DNA of 64,000 nt, taken from positions 15,254,001-15,318,000 of the forward strand of contig NC_088317.1 of NCBI RefSeq assembly GCF_910592395.1, read 5' to 3'. The position numbers were made by a program, and so were the translations under genes. The notes under the pieces are model-generated. The model saw only the letters and a list, made by a program, of their open reading frames with translations, ran no database searches and was not told the origin of the DNA. This DNA comes from Lineus longissimus. Lineage: Eukaryota; Nemertea; Pilidiophora; Heteronemertea; Lineidae. Shown here piece after piece: positions 37,930-50,057 of this stretch. How positions within the stretch are numbered: position 1 is the first letter of the stretch; every line of letters starts with the position of its first letter.

Positions 37930-38345
37930 TGCTTTTTACTGCTGATGTAATTTTTTTTGTAAAGCGCCGGCAATTTTGGTCCGTTTTTGGCGAGAATGGA
38001 TATTTCCTACAGTGCAGGTGGCCCTGATGCCTCTCTCAACAGCCCACTCCCATCTCATGCGGTATCCTCTCCTCTGCTTCTCCTTCCACTGTCTAGCTCT
38101 GGCTTTCACGATAGGATCTCTCTTGGTGGTCTCAGGCATGTCCGTACCGTGCCAGGCGCGATTCCTTCAACATGAGTGAGGTGTGCACTTGTTGTGTCCT
38201 CTCCCTAATCATTGCATTCAACACCCGTTGGAACCTGCGTATTCCCCAAATCCTTGGGAGGCACTGTCTGTCAAATGCAACCGGCTTCTATTCATCTGCA
38301 AGAGTGGAAGCCCACATAGCTTCAGCCAGAGCCAACACTACTCCT
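37930..38345 (-). pseudogene. LINE reverse-transcriptase C-terminal fragment
   Basis: On the minus strand the sequence reads AFDRQCLPRIWGIRRFQRV, then MIRERTQQVHTSLMLKESRL and ARYGH, then after a frame change MPETTKRDP, then QWKEKQRRGYRMRW. This order (FDRQCLR.ILGI, NEEI, RRLRWFGHVLRMP, GKRRRGR) is the familiar C-terminal tail of non-LTR retrotransposon polymerases of RTE/Jockey type. A stop lies just upstream near 38310 and the frames change at GH|MP near 38139, so it is a dead 5'-truncated copy. No catalytic reverse-transcriptase motif remains. Confidence 0.65.
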
Positions 38346-39544
38346 CCCCGTTTCTAAGCAAATAGCGAGTTTAAGCAACACTCCAACTGCGAGTTCTACT
38401 TGACCTAAGAGATGGATTTGCGGTCATCTATGGACATCGTTGACATAAATAATATGATCAACGTTTTCAACACACGAAATACCATTATACGTGGTGGAAA
38501 AAATTGGCGTTTGTAAGCTGGATGCGTACATATCGTGGATGATTGACGTCGTATTTCAAGTCGTTACGACTCGGAGTACGACGTAGATATTCACGATTTA
38601 TGCACATATCCGATTAGTGATGCTATTTCTTTTTTCCAGCAAAAAAGTGGGTTATCGTGACTCGAAAACATTGATCAAGTCACTATATCAAGGATGTCCG
38701 TAGCTGGCTGTAACTCAGTCTCGAAGTTCAAGTCGGAGTTGAAGTCGGAAAGTTGCTGAATCTCGCTAATAACTGTTTCCCACTACCCTTTTGGAGGACT
38801 ACATCCTATTCCTTTCCCATCTACATGTATCGCCACGATTCCCATAAATCTATTATCCGTGGATATGATGGCCGTGTCACCCACAGGGGGTGATTAACCC
38901 AGGGTAAGGGGTCGAGACATATTGATTATGTTGTGTGTCTGTCGCTCTTTGTCTCGGACATGTTGGAGCTTACGGGCTTCACATTGCCCAAATTGTCTTT
39001 CATTCTTGTTCTTTGGATTCAATCAGGAAAGTTTGTTGTTGTATCCTGTTTGTAAGGGTGATATTGAAATATTGGGTGAAGGTTCTCTTGCAAGGCAATT
39101 CATGGATCCGAGTTGTTTTGCCCCTGGGGGAATCAATGACTGATTATGAAAGGGGGCCTATCGATTGTAGCCTTGGTAAATATATTCTGATTGAGCATGA
39201 TGAGCATGGTTGTTTGTCCAGTAGCTGCAAACTCGTAAAGACATGATTTAGAAGGAAGACTTCTGGGTTCAGAACCGCAATAAATCTGGTCATTCTTGCA
39301 CTTTAGCAAGCCATCTATCTCTTAAACTTGATATAACCCGTCTAAGATGAATCTCAAGAAAGAGACTGACTTAAAAGCAGTATAGTTTTTCGGTTGCAAT
39401 GCACTAATATTTCTCAAAACAGGACATCATCTGATGGAATCCTTGATAAAAATAGTGACATAAGATTCGTTTTAAAAGGATTTTGGCAGGTTAGACTCGT
39501 GTGGATGAAAAGAAAATTCATGGTCTGTTACAAATTTTGTTTTG

Positions 39545-39690
39545 GGGCCCATCGAGTGTTGCGTGACATCATGGGTGATGTTAGACTGGTCACAATCAAG
39601 GTGATGTCTCTGTTTTCAGCCATGACATCACACAACACTCGATTTGACATGTTTCAGAAGGTGGTGTTGTCCTGAAAACACGCAACGCTC
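39545..39690. repeat. Inverted-repeat dispersed element, copy 1
   Basis: ATCGAGTGTTGCGTGACATC near 39549 is inverted as GACATCACACAACACTCGAT near 39624, forming a roughly 100-bp palindrome. The same core, ATGACGTCACGCAACACTCG, occurs near 43465-43492 in the next intron together with similar flanking sequence. Confidence 0.55.
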
Positions 39691-40569
39691 GAGTGAATGC
39701 TTTGAATCCAATTCTCCAAGGTTAGCCATATCGACTCTGCCACTGATCCTTAGGGAATACAAAAGCGCGCTGCCTGTAACTGATACCATCATAAGAAGCA
39801 TGCATCTTCAGGCTACGTACCCGAGACTGTCTCATCTGGCATTCTGTAAAAACATCTGTATCATTCTCATCTGAGCCAATCTGTTGCATCCATCTCTCCA
39901 GTTTCTTTCTCCTTTATTGATTTCCCATAATATTCCCCAGGGAATGGGAATATTTGAATCACCCTGTTTTGGCCGATTGGGAGTTTATGACTCAGGATTG
40001 TTGGATTGATGCGCCTCTCGGTGTATTCTTTTTTATTACCAGCAATGCTGGACACATTCGTTGGTTATATTTCATGATATACCACATAAAGAATATTGAG
40101 TTGAAAGCTCAGCATCAGCAAGCACTTTATTAGCTCTATAAACTTTATTGGGCTATTTGTAATGTAAAGAAGAGGAAACCTATGCTGTCGAGAACAGTCA
40201 TCCTATCTCTCATATAATATTCCGGGACGGACCAGGAAGTTAACCCGGGATATCAGTGGTGACAGGCACTGGTGTCTCCACTGCCCCACTCCAACAGCCC
40301 GATTGCCACATTATTTTAGGATGTGTTATGGATGAATTTGGAGGTTGCTGTTTTGCATGCAGTAGAGCATCACTGATCTATAAGCGGCAGTACTATGAAC
40401 AATTCTCTGGAGACAATGCCTTCCAATTACTCAACTCAGCCTTGCTATATCTCTTGTGTCTGAAGGCTAATGAATAACTAAGGACAACACTTGCACTGCA
40501 GAAGAAGATACTGCCTTGACCGAGCTTCTTTTTTTATGGCTGAATATCATGGAAGACCGCAAACTGTCG

Positions 40570-40715
40570 GAGTGGAGTAGCAGAAACAGCGCCTGTCACC
40601 TCTGATGTCCCAATTTGCTTCCCGGTTGGTCCTGGCGCACATGTGACGGGGATGGCAACTCTTTTCAACAGCGTAGGTTTCCTACGGGGTCTCCAGTTTC
40701 CTCCTACTTAAATGT
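40570..40715 (+). mobile_element. tRNA-derived SINE-like element, second copy
   Basis: TTCCCGGTTGGTCC, GATGGCAACTCTTTTCAACA and GCGTAGGTTTCCTACGGGGT match the block order of 8690-8880, with the B-box-like part diverged. Confidence 0.45.
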
Positions 40716-41199
40716 CCTAATTTACGCTCAGCTCTCAACTCAATATTTTCAAACATCATACCGACTTCATTTTCTACTTTTTTCTGATTATTTTGATAGT
40801 GGCAATGCCAACAAACCATTCTTTAACAGAATATCATCTTGATACCCACAAATTAGCTTTGGTTTCTTTCCTAGTGTCCTTTTGGCAAAGAGAAAAGCAT
40901 TCCATGGAAGAGCTGTGCACAACTTTGATGCAGTTGTTGTTGTTCTTGGCTTGGCTGGCTGCTTTCATCCGCAATGCTTGGATATATTTTTGTGAACAAA
41001 ACCTTTCTCTCATAAACACAATACCGTAATGCGGTCATATTTTCTTTTTCTATTTGTTTTCTTTCTGTCTGTTTTTCTTTGGACAATATCATAGTTTCAT
41101 TGTGAATTCCCTTTGTCATATCAGAGACTTTTCTTTCCTTGATATGACTATAAATGTTAGCTTCCTTCCTTCATCATGTCAATGGCATTATTTGGCCGG

Positions 41200-41790
41200 A
41201 CATTTCGTCCCAACCTTAATCGCTACAAGCATTTTTCGGAAAATCGTCTTTGTGTCTCCTAATGGTCAATCAATACTATGTTTCCCGTATGTCAAGTCAT
41301 GATATCGACAAATATAGCTAAGCCCGGGCTGGATTGATTTTATTGACCAGGTATCTTGGCTCACTTGGGCAATTTCCTCAGTCTTCCTTTTGAAGTCAAC
41401 ATCGATACTTTAGGGTCAATTCCTGAGTTTTGCTTCCTCAAAATTTCAGACTGCTGTAAATGTTTCTATTATTCACTGGGCTTAATACACATTTTCAAAC
41501 TAATCAAACATTTCAGTGATATTTTAGAGTTATGATAATACTCTCAAAAGAATTCATAAATATTGCCAAAGGAATTGTTACTGAGACTAACAATTTCGAA
41601 GGTAATCGTCCTCTTTAACTCCTGCCATTCATCTCTCTGAGGCTTTGCAAACTTGTAAGGAAATTGTGTCTGTGTCCTTAATGGTTGATCAATATTCTCC
41701 TTCCTAGGTAAAGTGGCTGAGCTCCAGGGTCTGATGGGTTTTATTGACCAGGGTCGAGGATCCGGATACCTTGGTTCAGGGGTCAGTCAG
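41200..41790. repeat. Diverged direct repeat pair
   Basis: A block with TGTGTCYYTAATGGTYRATCAAT, then TGATTTTATTGACCAGG, then ATACCTTGGYTCA occurs at about 41240-41370 and 41670-41785, about 430 bp apart. Confidence 0.55.
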
Positions 41791-43197
41791 ACAAGTCTTT
41801 AACCCTCTGTGGTATAGAATCTTTCTTGATTTCCCATGCTATGCGGTATCCTCCATTATTACCTACATGACCATCGCGAATCCCCACACCTGATAGGGCA
41901 AAAATGTCATGTGACTTGTTCATATAAACTGATTTTATAATTGCATCTATCAGTGATTATAATCACTGCTCTAACTAAAGGATTTCTCGTCTGCGGGTAA
42001 AACCAGAGATCGCTGGATTTGATATTGGCTCACAACTCGCTGCACCCTGTGATGACCAGCACACAACATGCTTTTCGAATCACAGGTTCCAGTGATTTAA
42101 ATCGTTTGTTTGTATGGTGCTTAAAGGTTTCTTGAAAATTGTGGTATCACTGACGACAGAAATATTGATCTTTGTAAACTTTCATTGATTCTGATTCTTT
42201 GCCTGTAATTGATCAATTTTGTTTAGTTTGTTCTTTCACAAGTCAAAAGAAAACTCTAGAAATTGATCAGCTTTTGATGTGCGAAGAAAAGGTTGAGAAA
42301 CACAGCGGAGGGTAGAGACTTTTTCCTTGTGTTCTGCTTGCGGTCGATAATTCCGATGGATTATTGAAAAACTTTGAATATTTTGAATCCAAAAGAAGTT
42401 CTAGATTTTCGCTGAAAGTTTATAGATTTACTCTGGTAAGCTGAGAGAATACTGTAAATTGGGTAACTTTCTTGTGCGTTTAATCAACTCTTCTGCTTGC
42501 CAAGAGAGGTTGATTTCAACACAAGTCCTACCCTGCACACAAATCTGTGGCTTCATCATGTTCATCCAGCCAGCGTTAGAGAAAACCTACGAATGCTGTC
42601 TCTTTCAGACTAAGATGTTTCCATACAATTGTCTCAAACTGCTTCGCTTTCAGATTTCGTCTACCCTCTCCAAATCAGATTTGTTGCCTCAGCTCGATCT
42701 AAACTGAAATAACCAATAACCTTTCTTTCAGGATCATCCCTGTATTTCCTCAGTTCTATGTCCCTTCAGTACTATATTCACCCAGTTCTATGTTCCCCAT
42801 TTCTGTGTTCCCCAGTTCTAAGTTCCTGGGTCCTATATCCCCCAGTTTATATCTCCGGATTCTATGCCCTCCCCCAGCAGTTCTATGTTCCCTGGGTCCT
42901 AGGAGCACTATCATGTTCTAGTTTTCTTCCCACCATTCTTTTGCTCCTGAATGAAAAGTTTGTAGAAATCTGGTTTTCAGACTGAAACACACCTGGGGGA
43001 ACATTGAACCAAGTGAATATTGGAGGCGGGGAACGTAGACCCTGTTTATTTTGGGGGAACATTGGACCTAGAAAACATTAGATACGCATTAATTTCTTGT
43101 TATAAGAACACTAATATTTTTAACTGTTTTCTTTGTCATATTTCTAAATCGTTATCTCGTCTTCTCTTTGCCATGCTGCACACTTTGGAACTAACAG

Positions 43198-43332
43198 GAA
43201 TGAAGAAATCAACAAGTCAATAGATGAGTTGGACAAATTGATATCGGAGGCTGAGACGTTGCTAGAGAATTACACTAGTGGCCGGGTTAGCCTGAGCTCG
43301 ACCAGTTCAGAGGGAGACTTGGTTGAGAATGG
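43198..43332 (+). CDS. MYO16: Myosin XVI-like exon: short coiled-coil module, repeat 1
   Basis: A 135-bp exon, ctaacAG to GG|GTACAG, in and out in the same phase, so it could be skipped without frame change. It codes R-NEEINKSIDELDKLISEAE-TLLENY, with leucine/isoleucine at heptad spacing, then a serine-rich stretch (GRVSLSSTSSEGDLVENG). Its start resembles that of the next exon: NEEINKSIDELD against NEHVRESLDHLD, after the same acceptor and first bases (CAG|GAATGAA). The helix probably extends the myosin neck or pairs two tails; this is inference. Confidence 0.85.
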
Positions 43333-45109
43333 GTACAGTTCGGCTTTAAATCTAGATGTTGTTTTGATTTTTGGCATGGTTCATGGTGTTCCCATTTAGG
43401 AAGATGGTGTGACTGGGTGTCATCATGAGCGTCATCAGACACATCGTACCTTGATTGTGGCATGTCTGATGACGTCACGCAACACTCGATTTTTCACGTA
43501 ATCAGAAGTATATTGGATCTGAAAACATTATTTTTCGGCAATGCAAGCACTGTTGACACACCTTGAACAAAAGCAACAAGTCCTGTTCTGAAACCCAAAA
43601 AAAAGTTTGGCTGAAAATGGATGTCACCAAACAGATCATGGTAATTGTCATCAGGTGTGCCTGAGGTTTAGACCTGAATGTTGTAATAATGTTGTTTTTT
43701 CTGTAGGTTAGTGGATGTTTTTCTTTTACAGAGTGGAATCGTGGCCTGCTGAATTTACCTTAAACTTAAACTTTTGTGGAATTTGCTAAAAAATACATTG
43801 TTTGCTTTCTTTTTGTTGTTGTGACATCCCTGGCCTGCTAATTCCCATTTTCATCTTTTTGGCCAAAGTGTTTCTTCTTTTTCTCTTCAGAATGGGCCAT
43901 AGTGGTCTCCAAATTCCATAAAAAATCTTTTTCAGATTTGGTAAAACTCCTGCATGGTTTGGTGCTGTTTTACTAAATATGCATTTTTAAGATGGTAAAA
44001 TTTCATATCCTTCCAGACAATATGAATCCTTTTCAAATAAAGAAACAGCTGACACAACTGGATTGATAGTATATCTAAAACTGAACGTGTGTCAACATGG
44101 TCAATGATATTGTAAAATCATATCCTTCCCTAGCCATACGTTCCCTTCTCAAGATCTCTTGAACCTAGTCAATCAGAGCTGAAGAGTGCTTCACTTCTGC
44201 TCGAGTTGTTTGCACACATGATTTGTGCTGACTCAGCATAATAACATGCCGTCCTCAAAAAGCAGTATATCAGCCACAAAGAAAACACAATTATATTGTT
44301 GGGGTTACGTTTTTCTTTCTGATATCAGAAGAACTTTACTTGTTAGAAGTGGGCCTCGGCGCCAACTTTTGGCAATACTTCCAATTTGGCTGGCATCATT
44401 AGAAGATATCGGTACATTGTAGTAATATATAAAAATAAACACTTAGAAAAAGCGTGATCTCTAATATGTATAACCAATTTACCCATGTCTTCCTGGAAAG
44501 AAAGGGTTATCAATAATTCCAGTGGCATCAGCTGCAACTGATTACCGTCCATCGTAAAATAACATGTCATATATCATTTAATTTTCATATCGTTATATTA
44601 GTCACAGTGTTTATTTTGGTGAAACACTCGTATAACAACTCATTTCCCCCTCAGACAGTAGATTTTTGTGGAGAAATCAATATTTTCTCGTTTTTTTGTT
44701 AAGATACATATGTTTCTTGGATTATATTTCAGGCTGGGTGTTAGGGAAAATTTCCATTGACGTCACTCTCAGCTCCTAAAAAGTGCTTGCATTGTCAAAG
44801 TGTGTTGATGGATCTTGGAACAAGATCTGAGGCCACACTGCATAATCTTTCATGTGATGAGGCTTTTTGTCTTCTGAAACAACAGCATGTCGGTTACAAA
44901 AATCTTGTTCCTTTATTCATACAAGGTCTTGATATATCCTTCCAAAAGCTATCGCAATACTTGTTAAAGACCTCAGAGAGCTGCGCCGTCATGCTGGAGG
45001 AACTTTGTCAAAGGTTATATGTTGCAACATCATTGAACATGCTTGCAATTGTGGCTTGCAAAAATCCAATTTCAAACATTGACATTCCTTTGAACATGTT
45101 GAACTTGTT

Positions 45110-45665
45110 TGTGCTTAAGGGTAAAGATATATTATTTGGGAGAAATCTAGGTATCTTACAAATGTAGCACTGATGTCAGAATATATCTTAATTCATTTCT
45201 TGTTGATGGTATCTTACTAGTCAGAATGCCACTCTCTGTCATACATAGAAGGCTTTTTGTCAAGGCTGTTTGTGGCAACATGCATGTATGCTTGCTAAAA
45301 TCCAATTTCAAACATTTGGTTGTGCTTAGGGCAAAGACATATTATTTGGGAGAAATCTTAGGTATCTTAGCACTGATAAAGCTTTGTCAGAATCCTTCTG
45401 AATCTTATTTTGTTTCTTTTTGATGGCATCATACTAGTCAGAATGCCATTCCCCTCATACATATACAAGGCTGATTGTGACTTGCTTATATGCTTGTAAG
45501 AATTATATTTCAAGAGGTGGGATACCTTTGAACTTAGCTGTATTCAAGAGTCGAGACTTACTTCTTTAGAAATTTTAGGTGTCTTTGCACTGAAGTCTGT
45601 GTGTCAAAATCCCTCCAAATCTTATTTCGTTTCTTGATGATGGCATCATACTAGTCAAAATGCCT
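45110..45665. repeat. Tandem repeat, about 215-bp units, three copies
   Basis: GYAAAGAYATATTATTTGGG, AGAAATCTWRGTATCTTA and ATCTTATTTYGTTTCTTKWTGATGG blocks recur near 45120, 45330 and 45555, each followed by CATACTAGTCARAATGCC. The 136-codon frame at 44757-45167 overlaps the first unit; I see no protein domain in it. Confidence 0.65.
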
Positions 45666-45871
45666 TGTTTTACATATTATTCGTCCATCATTTTGTGACA
45701 TTGTCTCTCTGTTGTCATTCCTAAAATAGCACCTTCATAGAATCCTATTCAAAGGATGAAATTGCTTTGGCAAAAACTCTGACAATTTTCTCAGCACAGT
45801 GCAAGAGAGGCTAATAACATTAGGTTTCTAATCTTCCAAACAACAAAGACAAGCCTTGTGCCAATACACAG

Positions 45872-46055
45872 TGGAACCTCCCTTATCATGCACCTCTTTA
45901 TCAAGGACACCCTCTCTATTATAAGGTCACTAGATTTGTTCTCAAATTGTTTCGATTCAATTTGACATCCCAAATCAGGAAACCTCTATGCAATGCTGAG
46001 GACAGTGCATTGTCAGTCGCAGGGGTGTCCTTAATAGAGAGGTTCGTCTCTCTTA
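45872..46055. mobile_element. pogo-like MITE, diverged full-length copy
   Basis: Left end CAGTGGAACCTCCCTTATCA, CTCTTTATCAAGGACACC inside, and right part GTGTCCTTAATAGAGAGGTT near 46026. The right terminus has decayed. Same family as 32023. Confidence 0.55.
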
Positions 46056-48944
46056 CTTTGATGAAAACGGAAGATTGGCTTTCCAAGCGAACTAGGAGCA
46101 AAAGAATAGTGTCATCGGTATAAAGTACATCTCGTAAAACTTGAATGAATGTTGCACACGGATAGTTTACATCAGATTAGAAAGCTAAGTTTGTAGAAAA
46201 GTATGGTGCTCCTGCTACAAATTGTCTGGAATGACATTGAAAGTTGGCACAAAGCAACATGCTAAATCTTGTTGTTGTTCCAAGATATCGTGTTTTACTA
46301 CCCAGTGTAAGGTGTCATATGAACAATGGGATCTCAGCTCCTTTTTCACGAGCTAGCTCGTGTATCTACGCTAGTTCACGTATTCATGTATGTCTAAGCT
46401 ATTTCACTTTGATATAGCGATCCATGTGTATATGCAACTTGATACCAAGGCAACTAAGAATGACAATGCTTCCCTTATAAAAGAAAATACTTTTACGGAG
46501 CAACTTACTGTTACTTTACTATAACTAGTGTTTGATACTAGATGTCTGCTGCGCATTGGTTTTAAACATGTTAAAGGGGGACTATAGTCAGAAGCTAGGG
46601 GGTTAGAGGGCGCTAAAGGCTTGGAACGAGAGATTTCACTGAAAACTTCTAATCATGAATAGATTTGTCGTTAGGAATGTAAATTTGAGTTTCTATTCAT
46701 TATTGTCATAAAAATATGTCATTTCTTCAAAATTAGCATTTAAAAGTATCGTATTGGCCAAATTTTCGTGAAAAAAGGAAACCGGAACCAGGGTTACCAT
46801 GTTCTTTGACTCAGAATTAAAATTCCTGGCTCAACAGTACTTCAGATGAGTTGTATCATTGAGGTTCCTTTATCTGGTGCCTTGATTGTCACCTACATGT
46901 AACCGTAGTGGAACATAAAAAAGCTCATCCCGCCTTGGACGAGGAATACTCCCCGGAGAATAAGGCTACGGAACTTGAAACCGGGTGCTGTGGAGCGAAC
47001 ATGCTACAAAGAAAGTGTCGCATCACCCTTCTTTATTGGGAAACCAGATACATTCAAAAAACAGCATTGTCTGTTGCGCTGAAAGAACGTGATAAGTACT
47101 CATGAAAATCAGACTTTCTCCTTGTGAAAGGTTTATCTGGTGTAGCGTGGGAAGGGATAGGATACCGTATTGAAAGCTATGGAAACCGTGTGCTAGGGAG
47201 CTGATACGCTCCAGTGAAAGTGTAGTGGCTCACTCCCTCTTGTTGCCCAGGCGGCATTGGATTAATTTCGTTGCAAGTCATTGCTCAGTATTTGCAGCTG
47301 ACTACAATGCCTGCTGAATATGGGTAACAATGATGGTTGGCTGCTGTAATGATATCAGACCTATGTTCACTTTTAGCAAGGATGGAAAGATCTATATTTT
47401 GGTATGATCCAAACTAATTTCCAGGTTTGACCTATTTTAGGTGTGCCGGCTAATTCCAAACTGTCACATACAATGAACTTTATCTTCATTGATTTCAATA
47501 GCTAATTGCCCTTCCCCGACATCAGTTATTGATGGACGTTGCAAAGCAATCTCTCAAATGGACACTGACCCATGTCCGAGCTATGACAGTCCAACATAGT
47601 TCTGGTAGATGGATTGTAATATAGCATTCTTGGTCATGTGTTGCTTCACTTAAGAAGCAGAAATTTGAGTTCACAGTGTTACATACAAATATGATGGTTA
47701 AAGACAATATACTGTCGATGAATTCTATTTCTAAAGTTGATACCGAAAAAAATGCTCTTATCACACAGTGTCGTGAAGCACATGTCATTACTTCACTCAA
47801 ACCATATCCCTCACATCGAAATAATGTGCAAACAACTCCAGATCTCATCACAACCCCGTATCCCTCCCATCAAAATATTGTACTAACATCTCCAAATCTC
47901 ATCACAGCCAAGTTTGAACATCCATCATGACAGACCGCCTCATCCCCTGATGATTAGTATTGATGGACATGGCGTAAGCCATCATCCAAATGGGCATCAA
48001 TCCTAGATTGAATTTTCGGACGGGGCACTCGGCCACACATATTCTGTTGTCCTGGGGATGGGTCGTATGGGAGTTGGTCACTGGGCTGGTCATCAGATAG
48101 CAGGCATACTTGTCTTGTCCTCTGTCGATGTATTGAGTAGAGTAGAGACATCGGCTTTCAACATGTTCTATAATGCAGTGATGTCACCGACCTCCAAACT
48201 TAATAGGGCTGTAAAAAACATTTGTGTGTCCAGAAATGGCTTGTGGGACTGGTTCTGTGTCAAAGATGGGAGTAGACAAGCCTCATCTCTTGATAATTCA
48301 CAGATGAATGTGACTAACCTCCATATATAGAGGCACTTTCCGCTAATTTGTGTGTCCCCGTGATGGATTATGGCATAGTTGGTCTCTCGGCTGGTTTTTA
48401 GATCTGAGTACCGTCCAGATATCTCCTTTGATATGTATTAATGGATGTTGATGACCTTTGTGTCCCAGTGAAGCCTCTCTCTGGTATTGTAATGATCAAT
48501 ACAGTATGTACGGATGGTGTAAAAGTTTTGATTGCCTCTCTGGCAGTCACACTGAGGACCTTTTATTGGACCAATGAGCTCTTGTTGAAAATCGTCAATA
48601 TAAAATGGGCGGCAGTAGTAGAACCCTTTCCCAACCAGAAATTTGATTGTGAATGGCCTTCATCGCAACATATCGATGCACCAGCGGGTCAACCAGTCAA
48701 AGAGACTTGACAGCAATTGCGGCTAATTTCATCAAGAGATGTAAATTCCCCCTCATTTTGGAATGGCCAGCTTAGCCTGCGGGAACTGGGCAATATTTCG
48801 ACAATGACTACGAAGCCCACAGAGCCAACAAAGCATCGGAGAACGGAAATGAACAAGCAATTTTCCGTCTAGACCACGATGACTGTGGAGGCTATTGCCA
48901 TGGCAACTCATTTCGTTCTTCTTGTATTGGGAGCTTGAAAGCTA

Positions 48945-49760
48945 ATTCATTGTGTGCTCTGGGGAGATGGAAAAGGGTTCCATCCTTGATGAGTGGGAGA
49001 TTGGAGCGCGAGGAAATAGGGGGATGAAGGGGAAGATGGAAGAGGGTGCCATCCTTGACATGTGGAATATTGGAGTGCTAGGTAACAGGGCATGTGGGGA
49101 AGATAGAAGAAGGTTCCATTCTTGACTTGTGGAATATTGGAGTGCTAGGTAACAGGGCATGTGGGGAAGATAGAAGAAGGTTCCATTCTTGACTTGTGGA
49201 ATATTGGAGTGCTAGGTAACAGGGCATGTGGGGAAGATAGAAGAAGGTTCCATTCTTGACTTGTGGAAGATTGGAGTGCTAGGTAACAGGGCATGTGGGG
49301 AAGATAGAGGAAGGTTCCATTCTTGATTTGTGGGATGTTAGAGTACTTGGGAATATGGGGTGAGGGGGCGATGGAAGGGTGTTCCATCCTTGACATGTGG
49401 AAGATTGGAGTACTAGGTAATTGGGCATGAGGGAAAGATAGAAGAAGGTTCCATTATTGATGTGTGGGAGGTTGAAGTACTAGGAAATAGGCGATGAGCG
49501 GGAGATGGTAGAGGATTCCATCCTAGATGTATGGAAGGTTGGAACACGAGGAAATAGGGATGAGGGGAAGATGGAAGAGGTTTCCATCCTTGATATGTTG
49601 GAGATTTGAGCAATTTAGGAAAAGGGGATGAGGGGGAGATGGAAGAGGGTTCCATCCTTGATGTGTGGGAGATTGGAGCACTTTGGGAATAGGAGATGAG
49701 GGGGAGGGCAATTCCGAATCTGTGGGAGATTGGAGTGCTGCGGAATAGGGGATGAGAAGA
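48945..49760. repeat. Minisatellite, about 66-bp unit, about twelve copies
   Basis: Units contain GGGGAAGATAGAAGAAGGTT, CCATTCTTGACTTGTGGAAT and ATTGGAGTGCTAGGTAACAG. The four central copies (about 49080-49310) are nearly identical and the edges are degenerate. Because 66 is a multiple of three, the minus strand gives long repetitive frames (48942-49160, 49145-49396, 49413-49835) that are not genes. Confidence 0.85.
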
Positions 49761-50057
49761 AGGAAGAACAGGGCTCACTCCAAAACGAATGTGAGCCTTG
49801 GTTTCATTCGAAGCTGAATATTTTTTGCTCTGCATGTTCTTTTTAGTTGTTTTTTGTCATTTGTGATGCTTCTGCATGTTGTTTATAAAATTACCAATTA
49901 CTAATTTCAGAAAAACTGGTTTTCCGCCTCAGTGATATCGATCTAAAATTTGACAGTTTGTATAACCAGATTCTAACAAAATGTGATGTTAATGTCAAAT
50001 ATGGAATATCGTTCCTTTGAGACAATGAAATTTTTGAAATTCTTCATCTATTTCCAG

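Larger units (their letters stand above)
22489..43197 (+). other. 20.7-kb myosin intron, repeat-filled
   Basis: GTAAGA to ctaacAG, splitting an Arg codon after its second base. It holds the 13-bp, 58-bp and 172-bp tandem arrays, three palindromic MITE copies, a Mutator-like MITE, pogo-like ends, a LINE tail and SINE-like pieces, listed separately. I see nothing definite in 22820-23660, 25400-26730, 28000-29200, 29700-30190, 30430-31760, 33260-34300, 34650-35530, 35720-36650, 37400-37930, 38400-39500, 39700-40560 and 41800-43190, apart from a CpG/CRE cluster near 34370-34490. Small exons with phase-2 ends could be missed. Confidence 0.7.
43333..50057 (+). other. 6.7-kb myosin intron
   Basis: GTACAG to atttccAG. 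It contains the second copy of the 39545 palindrome family (43390-43510), a three-copy repeat at 45110-45665, a pogo-like MITE at 45872, a possible TTAAAGGGGGACTATAGTC transposon end at 46574, a pair of 56-bp repeats at 47800-47925, and the 66-bp minisatellite. I see nothing definite in 43520-45100 and 46600-47750. Confidence 0.75.

Noticed and set aside
44757-45167. 136-codon + frame as a possible exon
   Set aside because: Ends inside a three-copy repeat, has no domain, and lies between two exons whose phases already join.
46574-46600. TTAAAGGGGGACTATAGTC as a transposon
   Set aside because: Looks like a TTAA-type left end, but I could not find the inverted right end.
49413-49835. Minus-strand 140-codon serine/proline-rich frame
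   Set aside because: Generated by the 66-bp minisatellite.
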